The notes below the pieces were generated by a model that saw only the letters and a program-made list of their open reading frames with translations, ran no database searches and had not been told where the DNA came from. This document shows positions 11,101-19,827 of a DNA stretch of 64,000 nucleotides, one piece after another. Origin of the DNA: Mortierella alpina (Eukaryota; Mortierellomycota; Mortierellomycetes; Mortierellales; Mortierellaceae); contig JANATF010000010.1 in the NCBI GenBank assembly GCA_029449245.1, forward strand, positions 620,001-684,000, given 5' to 3'. Position 1 is the first letter of the stretch. Every line of letters begins with the position of its first letter. The position numbers and the translations under genes were made by a program.

Positions 11101-13364
11101 TCAAGGAAACATCGATCATCGACTTTCTGGCTGAGCATGTGCAGAGCGACCTGGCTTTCAAGCAACAACTCCATCAGATCATTGAACTATCCAAAACCGA
11201 TGCGAACTCAAGTCAAGCAGCAGCGAATGCCATCACTACCTTGGTTCGGGCTGGTGTATCATTTATTGGTGCCGATCTCCGAGGTATCCAGATTCCTGGA
11301 GCAGACTTGAGCGGAGGACAGTTCGACTCGACAAAACTGCAAGGAGCGGATTTGAGTGACACCAACCTTCGCAGTATTTGGCTGAATGGGGCTGATTTGA
11401 GCGAGGCACAGATGGCAGACGCACAATTTGGCGAGTGGCCATTTCTTGTCGAGGAGAGCAATGTGACAAGCTGCGCATACTCACCGGATGGAAAAACATT
11501 TGCCGTGGGCGTTCGGAATGGCACAATCAGTCTGTACAGGACCTCGACTTGGGAGAAGACACACGCGCTGAGAGGCGAGCCTTTCTACATTTACAGCGTG
11601 GTGTTTTCGCCAAATACCCGGCAGATTGCCTCGGTCAGTTGGGACAACACGGTACGACTCTGGGACGCACAGACCGGTGCACTTGGTCTCACTTTAAGCG
11701 GCCACACCTACCCTGTAATGAGCGTGGTGTTTTCGCCAAACGGCCAGCAGATTGCCTCGGGCAGTGTAGACAACACCGTGCGACTCTGGGACGCACAATC
11801 CGGTGCACCTGCCGTCATTCTTATTGGCCACACATCCTCGGTTTACAGCGTGGCGTTTTCGCCAAACGGCCAGCAAATTGCCTCAAGCGGTTTAGACAAG
11901 ACGGTGCGACTCTGGGACGCGCAAACTGGTGCACCTGGAATCATTCTAAGCGGCCATACAGACTGGGTTAGGAGCGTGGTGTTTTCGCCAAACGGCCAGC
12001 AGATTGCCTCGGGCAGTGACGACAACACAGTGCGACTCTGGGACGCGCAAACTGGTGCACCTGGAATCATTCTAAGCGGCCACACCAGGTGTGTTAATAG
12101 CGTGGTGTTTTCGCCAAACGGTCAGCAGATTGCCACGGGTGGTTCCGACAGCACGGTGCGGCTCTGGGACGCGCAAACAGGTGCAGCTGGTATCATTCTA
12201 AGCGGCCACACCTCCACTGTTTGCAGCGTGGTGTTTTCGCCCAACGGCCAGCAGATTGCCTCGGGCAGTGACGACAACACAGTGCGACTCTGGGCCGCTC
12301 AGTCCGGTGCACCTGGTGTCATTCGAAGCGGCCATTCCTCCAGAGTTTGGGGCGTGGTATTTTCGCCAAATTGCCAGCAGATTGCCTCGGGTAGTGACGA
12401 CAAGACGGTGCGACTCTGGGACGCACAATCCGGTGCACCTGCCGTCATTCTTATTGGCCACATATCCTCGGTTTACAGCGTGGCGTTTTCGCCAAACGGC
12501 CAGCAAATTGCCTCGGGCAGTGGCGACAACACGGTGCGGCTGTGGGACGCGCAGACCGGTGCACCTGGTATCGTTCTAAGCGACCATACAGACTGGGTTA
12601 GGAGCGTGGTGTTTTCGCCAAACGGCCAGCAGATTGCCTCGGGCAGTGACGACAAGACAGTGCGACTTTGGGATGCACAATCTGGGTTACCTGGTATTGT
12701 TCTAAGAGGCCACACGTCCTATGTTACGACCGTGGAATTCTCGCCAAGCGGTCAGCAGATTGCCTCGGGCAGTTCAGACAACACGGTGCGACTCTGGGAC
12801 GTGCAAACTGGTGCACCAGGTATCATTCTAAGCGGTCACACCGAGGCTGTTTACAGTGTGGTGTTTTCGCCAAATGGCCAGCAGATTGCCTCGGGCAGTG
12901 GCGACAACACGGTGCGACTCTGGGACGCGCAAACAGGATCAGCTGGTATCATTCTAAGCGGCCACACCTCCATTGTTTGGAGCGTGGTGTTTTCGCCCAA
13001 CGGCCAGCAGATTGCCTCGGGTAGTGACGACAAGACGGTGCGGCTATGGGATGTGGCATCTGGCCACTGCATAACGGCGGTCAAGGATTATCACGAAGCG
13101 ATTACAAGTATTGCGTGGAAAACAATTGGAAACGAGAGTTATCTTGCAACCGGTTGTGCTGATAAATCTGTTCGCCTTTGGAAAGTATCAGGAGATCGCC
13201 ATCTTGTTTGCCTACAATGGAGTTCAGGACACGACCGACTTGCTGTGTCAGACACCAGAATATCGACTGTGCTGGGCTTGAGCAAGATGAATATGAAGCT
13301 CTTGGAACAACGCGGTGCTTCGGGAAAGTCCATTATGCTAGAAAGTGCATCTCTTGGTGACTAG
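8112..13364 (+). CDS. Intact NLR-like receptor: NACHT, pentapeptide repeats, 14 WD40 repeats
   Basis: This is a single 5253-nt exon encoding 1750 aa. The first ATG is at 8112; the in-frame TTG at 8106 is not a likely start. Domain order is as follows. A polar N-terminus (1-60) is followed by a long, probably helical or armadillo-like region (about 90-600). Next comes a NACHT-type STAND ATPase with Walker A GDSGAGKST (636-644) and a Walker B-like segment LICDGYDE (705-712). After a winged-helix-like linker come A(D/N)LxX pentapeptide repeats (about 1051-1107: GADLRG, GADLSG, GADLSD, GADLSE), then 14 WD40 units (about 1117-1700). Fourteen units could form two seven-bladed propellers. In known fungal NLRs such as HET-E/HET-D, the NACHT domain drives oligomerisation and the WD40 repeats sense ligand, giving a role in non-self recognition. 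That role here is inference. No recognised N-terminal effector domain is apparent. The gene is intronless, unlike most neighbours. Confidence 0.9.
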   Translation: MTKKSKTAAPEHDEHGDDKSISSQHLRKRDKFLNMFRSDKTEAHANPLASRPDANIQHTKSVNIKVGDDHHSSSHSSSIAISSSEAATGSTTETAKVRMDIFSTNITRPAVKTAVPKFGARIDNTPQLVLCTTLLPKITAVPPSEESSIEINLLQIKEALQDTPVDDANREWVKTIEQYPIEQSHVRWLLERMVEEFAKDAVKGSATVSEIVLLGPVLDYEHYRKLLNCFISEFEKATILDVGLLDGLLQLVQCASEGYLVADDLIKILSILRIRLQQTNQQSTKHPYHLTLAVSRLLDVMGKHEVKDLDRVEQHEPLGDVLSSLRGSSDPFLMYQASYAFQALQYVPDNETVLRAVMRYSGVVAESLIGISGVLNLDLGGFLEGLTQLQKTIVETVGIAKSAIEGARSLINSGKGVFEAIKEGISSRNKRAWYPAIVGANALVREGRLADLKTVIMEAACRQSPEFQWGISQLLGEIAVDTTWERAIRHEAVDFLVDLYTNDPDWGRDASVKTWILTILYIVSEDQEQSIHVPAAILQQATDETEAVKSANRYPLRSQLPVPVVSPLLARVQEIPFVERDLNLLKAQRLASHDQRVYIPPQAKASLHASDKETKPLMDLVNEFLGSDQQVLLVLGDSGAGKSTFNRHLEHTLWNEYTVGSPIPLFINLPAVTENYRDIIGEQLRTHKFSEEKIKELKEHREMVLICDGYDETQLEINLHTANKFNQEGQPNTKMIISCRSTYLGQDYRSQFQPQKDDRYSGTAAILYTEAVIVPFSSDQIEDYVSQFVRDPEVHKLMGKSRVWSTEVYMSMLQSIPKMMELVKNPFLLSLSLRALPRVVKDAVDLAKVKVTRLTLYDSFTDQWLDNNKCRLESMTLTAEAAKALKELREEGFAPSAIDFLKRLAAAIFKEQGGNPIVQYTPRSDKGTWKSKYFGTEPDIVLLRESSPLSRVGVQHRFMHRSLLEYFYSRHIHESHSLMSEGAQDLANHPLGQTNLVKETSIIDFLAEHVQSDLAFKQQLHQIIELSKTDANSSQAAANAITTLVRAGVSFIGADLRGIQIPGADLSGGQFDSTKLQGADLSDTNLRSIWLNGADLSEAQMADAQFGEWPFLVEESNVTSCAYSPDGKTFAVGVRNGTISLYRTSTWEKTHALRGEPFYIYSVVFSPNTRQIASVSWDNTVRLWDAQTGALGLTLSGHTYPVMSVVFSPNGQQIASGSVDNTVRLWDAQSGAPAVILIGHTSSVYSVAFSPNGQQIASSGLDKTVRLWDAQTGAPGIILSGHTDWVRSVVFSPNGQQIASGSDDNTVRLWDAQTGAPGIILSGHTRCVNSVVFSPNGQQIATGGSDSTVRLWDAQTGAAGIILSGHTSTVCSVVFSPNGQQIASGSDDNTVRLWAAQSGAPGVIRSGHSSRVWGVVFSPNCQQIASGSDDKTVRLWDAQSGAPAVILIGHISSVYSVAFSPNGQQIASGSGDNTVRLWDAQTGAPGIVLSDHTDWVRSVVFSPNGQQIASGSDDKTVRLWDAQSGLPGIVLRGHTSYVTTVEFSPSGQQIASGSSDNTVRLWDVQTGAPGIILSGHTEAVYSVVFSPNGQQIASGSGDNTVRLWDAQTGSAGIILSGHTSIVWSVVFSPNGQQIASGSDDKTVRLWDVASGHCITAVKDYHEAITSIAWKTIGNESYLATGCADKSVRLWKVSGDRHLVCLQWSSGHDRLAVSDTRISTVLGLSKMNMKLLEQRGASGKSIMLESASLGD
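9321..9877 (+). repeat. Gene-conversion tract, copy 2 side
   Basis: This tract is identical over 557 bases to 3923-4479 in the broken copy. It encodes the stretch from EGARSLINSG to LLKAQR, immediately before NACHT. Synonymous and replacement differences resume on both sides. Confidence 0.85.
11575..13070 (+). repeat. WD40 126-bp repeat array, copy 2 (12 regular units)
   Basis: Twelve 42-residue units (126 bp each) lie between two degenerate WD units. A block is internally duplicated at a spacing of exactly five units: the sequence at 11791-11820 recurs at 12421-12450, 630 bp apart, and the following units (SSV then DWV) also match. Some unit boundaries are shared with copy 1, such as the unit beginning RCVNSVVFSP at about 6307 and 12088. 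This indicates exchange between arrays. Variable residues cluster just after each GHT and at the turn before TVRLWD. Confidence 0.9.
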
Positions 13365-13574
13365 TCTTAGAGAATATATGATTAAATTGGCGGCAGCTCG
13401 ACTTTGCCGTGGTACTCATTGCTGGCCATTTGAAGAACTTACTCGTTCCAAAAGCACATGCAGAAGTACATATTTGCAAGTAAGGCACGATTCGACACGA
13501 GATTTTATATGTGGCCACGCTTTCTTCTCCATAATTCGGCAGGGACCAAAAGAAACGCGCTTATATTTGGGTGT

Positions 13575-16500
13575 CTAAGAGACCTGGACGTAATGGGCCA
13601 GGTTGGGCATCTGAATAAACCCCTTACCGACGCCCTGCGGCGCTACAGGAGGCAGCATTGACAGACGTTCTTCCTCCTCCTCAAACGCTTCTAGACCCAT
13701 TTTGAGTTCCGCCTTGGACCTTGCTCCATGACGTTTAGTCTTGCGCTGAGCCTTGATGACCTGTACTGCCAGCCTCCAGCGATTAATGTCGTAGACGCCA
13801 TGCTGCGTGAAGCAGGCCATAAGAACAATCTCAACTTCGGCCAAGGGCTTCAATGTTCCTGTGCTGAACGTGGGTCCAGACCAGAAAAAGGGATGTGCAT
13901 TCACGTGTGGGTTGGTGGAGTCCATGATAACCGCTGCTGCTGCTGCTCCCTGAGGTAGGTGGTCGCCTGCTCCAGGCGTCTTTTGAGGGACAATGGAATC
14001 CTTGCTGGATAGCATCTCGAGAGTGTAGGCGATATGTTTGTTCCATGAGCAGTTCTTAATCACGATCTTAACAGGTGTACTGCATAATCTATAAAAACGA
14101 TGGAGGGAGCAAAAAAAAATTGCACGCCTAGGTGAGCAAACTTGTACAAGGAGATTGCCCATACATTGAAACGTACCACAAAAAATGATGACCTTTACCT
14201 CATTTGACCAAAATTGTGCTTGATGGAATCTTCAGACCGCATTGCGATTTTGACAGGACTCTCGTCTCTGAAATGCGCGTTCATAGTCAGTGCCTGGACG
14301 AGCGCTGCTTGGTCCCTCATTGTCTGCTCATACAACGCCCTCCTGGCCGTTTCCGTCTCCTCGCCATCAGCATCCAGCTCGTCTACAGGGTCAATGGCCT
14401 GGAACGGGTTCTGTTGGACACCCAGATTGATGCCAATGATGTAGTGATGACCACGGCGATTCATTTTTGGGATGTTCCAGAACAACGCCAGGTCAATGTC
14501 GTTGCTGCCGTAGACAGAGAACAGGTGCCGACGATCAACGCTCGCTGGGATGGACGCAAATTGGGCGTTCAGCGTAGCCTGGCGCCAACCCAGTCTTGAG
14601 GCGCGTGAAAAGTATTTGATGACGGGCGAGGTCGAGTCGATGTGCGAATTAACGGTAGAAAGATGGCATAGCTGAAGATCCAGAGGTGGAGGGACGTCCT
14701 TGAGCCTCTCCTGCCCAATAACCAGCTTTTCCAAAGCCTTAGCCATAAACCTCTCTGGCGTGATAGTTGGTGTTGAAGCCTGATCGCTCTTCCGGATCCT
14801 GTAGTATGTAAAAACAGTTTGTCGAGGCGCAATTGACCGATATTCTTCGGCATCACTAATAGCAGTTAGAAGAAAATAGGAACAGAGTCAGCCGTTGAAC
14901 CAGTGGATGGGCGGACCAAGCACTTCGCACGGATAACTGTAACAATGTAGACATACTCAGTCTTGTCCACAGCCTCGATAATCCACGACGCACTCATGGA
15001 TGAGATCTGCAAAAATTCGAAATTGGGGACAGTTTGAAGGTTTTCCGTCTATGAAAAGGATACATATAAAATGGCCGTCAAGGCGTGACATTCCCAAGTC
15101 CATCTTACTATGTCGCCACATGTAAAGACGCGTGTCTTGTACGTACCTCAATTCCGAGAATGAACTCGTTCAGTCCTCTGGTACTCGGCCTTGTGAAAGC
15201 ATTGATCTTGAGGGATGGCAAGACTTGTGCTGAAATTGTATGACGAAGAGTGCGCACGCCCATTGCCGTCCCGTCTTGCTCTGACTCGTACGCAAACACA
15301 AACAAAAAGTTGTGTTTGCCAATTTTTTCTCCGCGCAACCAACTGGGGATCATAATGCTTTCTCCAGGGGCCAGCACAGTATCCATGATTTTCTGGGTTG
15401 TACTGATCTGCAGAGAGTTGTCGACTTGAACTGTCTCGGTCGCCGAACTTCCCTCTCCTTTGTCTGAGATTTGAATATGGGATTATGATAGTCTGTCAGT
15501 ATCGTTCAACTATCTCGGACAAAATTAAGAATACATCTCCTTGATTTAAAACTTACTGTAGAGACCAAGGTCGCCCTCGTCCTTCTTTTCGCCAATGCAA
15601 AAGAATGTCGGGTGACTCATTCGAACGGTCAGGTTCTTGAGTCCCTTCTTTCCCCTATTCTTGATCTCCAGCGAGACCTCACAGACTTCGCCCGAGAGTA
15701 GCATTTCTGGCGAAGAATGGAACACCACGTCCAAAAGCGGCATCTCTGGGGCGACAAGGATATCAAGACTCTTGTCCTCCTCATACACTTGCGACATCAT
15801 CTGCTCTTTGGTCTTGTTTAGTCGCTTGCCCTTCTTGACAATATCCCTGTACGCATGCACCTGGCCTTCCACATTGCAGTGCAGACCCATGACCTTGATC
15901 TGCCCTTCCTGCTTGGGCAGGATTTCGAATGTCAAGGTTCGAACCTGGCCTGGCTCGAGAATAACGCGATCGATGCGGTCGCAGTCAAATGCACTGAACG
16001 AGACCTTGCCCTCAAATGTCGGACTCTGCTGTTCATATAGTGCCAAATGTGCCTCTTCGGCTGCATCTACAGGGACTGTAAACATGGTGGTCGAGGTGCT
16101 ATGCTCGCAGCCGAGAACGACATCTGTCAGGATGAGGGGTATCTGAAGTGGGTTCTTGACATTGACTGTCGCCAAAACGTGCTCTATGTAAAGAAATGGG
16201 ATCCGTGTTAGCACCATTGTTTCAAGCGAAACGGCCCTTATTTTTGATTCTTTGTACAAGGGTCTCGCAATATACCTCCTACGGCAGAGACAGTGCGCGC
16301 TCCGCTCGAGCTGGAGCTGCTCTGTACATCTCGTTCAAGATCTGCCCAGACGTCGTTGTTTTCGGTAGCGGACTGGGAAGTTGAGAGCACAATCCTAGCA
16401 GTCGAGCCAAGTACTATAGGTAGCGGAAAGTCTGGGAACGTTTCGCGGAGAGGGTCTGCTTCGATTTTGTTGGTATAATCCTAATGGAGATGTAGAGATG

Positions 16501-19280
16501 ATGGAGTGCTGAGTTGGCAATGCATGAGATGAACCATTCCCGTTCTTTTTCAAGGCAAGAGTGCCCATGTCCATACCCTGTACACGCTCAAAAATTCCTT
16601 CATGTAGACAGCCTGCTGTTGGGGTGATTGTCTACTCTCGCGCAGCAGCTTTTTGTAATGATCCAGAACCTCCTCGGACTTTCCAAGCTGGTAGGATTGC
16701 CTTCCGAGCGAGCAGCTGATATGATCATCCACCAAGGCCCATCCTTTGGAGTCGTACACGTGTGATGCTGCCATGTAGCACCTGTACGCATGCTCTTTCT
16801 ACAAGTAATTGCGGCATCAGTATTAGCAGGAGTCATATCACATAGGTATTTGTGTATAGCCATCCTGAAGGTTGTTGCAGGAATTGAACATACCTGTTCG
16901 GCCTTGTTGAAACGATGGCCAGCCATGATCATGTGGAATGCATATTTTCGCACCGAAGGTCTAGGGAGCCTTAGATAACAATGGGCGGCCTGCTCGAGGA
17001 ATAGACCGTTACGGAGATCGGATGCCTGTGGTCAAACAGAGAGACTTGGATTAGTACTTTCACGCATACGTATATTCTATGTGGTAGCGACCTGCATCAA
17101 CTGGGTGCAGCGCCGTTTACCTCTGCCGTCATTCTCGTCAAGGTGGTAGGTGACTCCCTGTACATGTTCCTTTGCTTGAACAGCTCATAGCACAAGAGTG
17201 TGGCGCGCGATCCAAAGAAGGGCGACTTGGCCTTGTGGATGTAGGCGTTCACTGCTGACTCAAAGTAATGGTCGACATCGTTCTTAGAACCCAAAGGCTG
17301 CGGCGACATGAGAAGGCAGAGGCCAATCATCTCCTACAAAATTACAATGCAAGCAAATCATGTTTAGTACTCATACTCGTCTAACATGGCTCGCCTTGTG
17401 GGTGGCGTGCCCAAGTTGCTCCGATGACTACTGAACTGTACCTGAGCTCCGCCATAGTACTTCCAAGCCTTGTCTGCTGCGAAATCCTTTTTTACAGTTT
17501 CATAAACAGAAGCTGCAAACTTGTAGTCCCGGAGCATGAACGCCCAGTCTGCTAATTTGCGCATTTGTGCCTCAGGTGATGCATGAGGATAGATGACTCC
17601 ACCGTTGGAACCAGTCGATGTCGCCTGCTGCATTTGGGTCGCTGGGTTTTTGGATCCAGTGCCGAAATATCTCCTGAAGCGACCAGCGATTCCTTTGCGA
17701 GATGCGGCAACCTGTTCATTCCAGTGTGCAATGTTCCGTTCCATATAAGGTATAATGCTCTGAGATAGCATCTCTCTCAAAAACTGCGTGATCCCGCTGA
17801 TATCCTCGTTGCTAAGGCAGCAGCCATAGGGCTCTGCCGACTTGTTTGGGTGAAGAAGCAGATCCAATGTCTGGTCCTGGTTCTCTGATGGCGGGAGATG
17901 TAGCGGTTCGTGATCAAAGGTGCCATCCTCGTCATCATTGCCAAGTTGAGCAAAGACAGGATTTTGGGCAAACGTAGGCGAGTTGTTGCCAGCACCCGAA
18001 TATACAGGTGATGACATGGAACTCCGCTGCGAGGCCAGATCTGCAATAGTTCCCGAGGCGTTTGTTGAGGTAATTGACGACAATGAGTTTCGAGCAGTGG
18101 TAGCCTCTTTGGCGGCATGGCCCAAGGACAGCAGTTTGGATTGTGCAACCGTTCTAATCCAGTGATGAGCGTTTCTGTTCTTTTGCAGCTCTGGGTTGTT
18201 GGAGTCCTCTGAATTGATTTTTAAAAGACTGCAATGCAGACCAAAAGTCCTCCGCATCTTTTCCAGCACGTCCATAGCACTAACAAAATAACATTGACAC
18301 ACACAGTTAGGACAAACTCGGTAGCAACGTTACCACAAAAAAGTAAAATTCAATTTGGTATTACCTTTCCAGACTTCCTTTTGAGCAGTCGTGGACGAGC
18401 ACATAGTACTTGAGTATGGTTGGATCCATGAAAGCCTTTTCAAAAACGATCGGAGGTGTGCTCATGTTGTTCAGCTGGTGTATCTCGTTGATGGGGTCGG
18501 TGGACAGAGACGAGATGGCGACGATGCAGGCGACTGGGTGCTCGAATGTCTCGTGATCGGATACGCCTCCAGTTGAAAAGAACAGATCGCGATATCGAGC
18601 GTACCATGGAAAGACGCGATCGGGCGTGGCTGGTGCATGCAACCGCGACAAAAGAGAATATGGGACATGCTACGTGTTAGCGACCGTCTACAATGCCCTA
18701 AAGGAATCTCGCTAACGGAGCTTGCAGATAAAGTGTTGAGGCCATAAAGCTATTACCGGCTAGATAGTCATGGGTGACCTGCTCCTTGCTCTTGATCTTG
18801 AACGGATCCTCGTATCCGTGCGCAGCTGCACGCACAACCTCGGCGAGCCATCGCTCTGATGATTTTGGATCAGGCTCTTCCAGCTGATCCATCTCCGTGA
18901 AGCGCAGGGTGAAGTTGTCGATTGCTAAGGGCAAGCCCATAGAGCCATGCACGGTCACTATTCCGTAGTATTCAAAAGTTGAGTGCCCTGGCTGTTAGCA
19001 AAAAAAAAAGCTGCACGCTGCATCCAACAGGGAGGAAGAGACGCGTCAAGAAGCAGGACTGCAAAGAGAATAAAGACTATTTTCTTGAACTCTGGGTAGT
19101 ATTACCTCTGCCTTCCATTTGCTCGCCAAAGGGTTGGAGAAGATCGACGAGGGATGGCAGGTGGTTTGCCTGGCAGAGGTCGGTGGCGCCCTGGGATGCA
19201 ATGACGGCAATCCTGGGGCTCATCACCTTCGAGACCCGCTCTCGGGCCGAGAGGTCCCTGCCACGCAGCTGGGATGCCAT
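13575..19280 (-). CDS. TRS85: TRAPP complex subunit TRAPPC8/Trs85
   Basis: Thirteen exons on the minus strand give about 1478 aa, in line with the family (about 1400). Exons (high to low): 19280-19106, 18987-18757, 18629-18365, 18279-17442, 17333-17121, 17025-16894, 16798-16577, 16480-16276, 16183-15557, 15463-15147, 15006-14957, 14855-14199, 14079-13575. The last acceptor could instead be 9 nt earlier, at 14088. All phases agree. Family landmarks are the start segment SLVDLLQPFG, ILKYYVLVHD near 18400, LHCSLLKINS, MRKLADWAFM, an AFHMIMAGHRFNKAEQ segment near 16900, and GWALVDDHI with SLGRQSYQLG near 16700. Trs85/TRAPPC8 defines TRAPPIII, a guanine nucleotide exchange complex for Rab1/Ypt1 in autophagy and ER-Golgi traffic. 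The junction between the second and third exons is the least certain. The gene is divergent from tomosyn. Confidence 0.93.
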
Positions 19281-19827
19281 GGAATAGAGGCTGGGAGAGT
19301 GGAGCGCCAGAGATGGAAGGGAAGGGGAGGAAGGGAGAGACGAGGAGAGACGAGGAGAGACGAGGAGAGAAGAGGAGAGGAGGATGCGACCCAGGACGGA
19401 GAGAGGAGGAGAATAGGCTAGGAGGAGGAGGATGAACAGAGGGCGCGGGTCCAATGCGAAAGAGTGAATGAGAATAAGAGAGACGACCACTGGGATGGAA
19501 CGAGGGTGAAGGAATACAAAAAATGGGCCGATGGGTGTATATCACGTGCAATGCACCTTGGCACTAGTGTCCAACCGTGCGCATCACATCCTCCTCCTCC
19601 TCAACCTTCCATTGCCCGTTAATGTCCTCTTTGCTGACAACCTCGCCCTCTTTGCTGACAACCTCGTTCGACCCCTTCCTCTCTCTCTCTGTCTCTATCT
19701 CTGCGCGTGTCCTCATCTCCTTGGCACTCGTCACCCGAGAACACATCCTCCTCCCTTGCTGTCTCGCGCGACCATTTTCGCACAACCACATTTCCTCCAC
19801 ATACCCACCAGACAGCTCCATCCGCCC
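19281..19827. promoter_or_regulatory. Divergent promoter between TRAPPC8 and tomosyn
   Basis: This 547-bp stretch separates the ATGs of two divergently transcribed genes. On the plus strand it holds a GAGACGAGGA-type tandem repeat at about 19337-19380, so the TRAPPC8 transcript would have a pyrimidine-rich leader. The tomosyn side has a CT-rich leader (about 19590-19700). ORFs in it are low-complexity shadows. No clear TATA box is seen. Confidence 0.6.

Noticed and set aside
6181-13070. Regular direct repeats resembling a repeat array such as CRISPR
   Set aside because: Units are 126 bp, code in frame for WD40 blades and have no spacer structure.
19077-19551. Pro/Ser/Leu-rich ORFs upstream of the TRAPPC8 ATG on minus
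   Set aside because: These come from the CT-rich leader and a short tandem repeat. The TRAPPC8 start is well supported at 19280.
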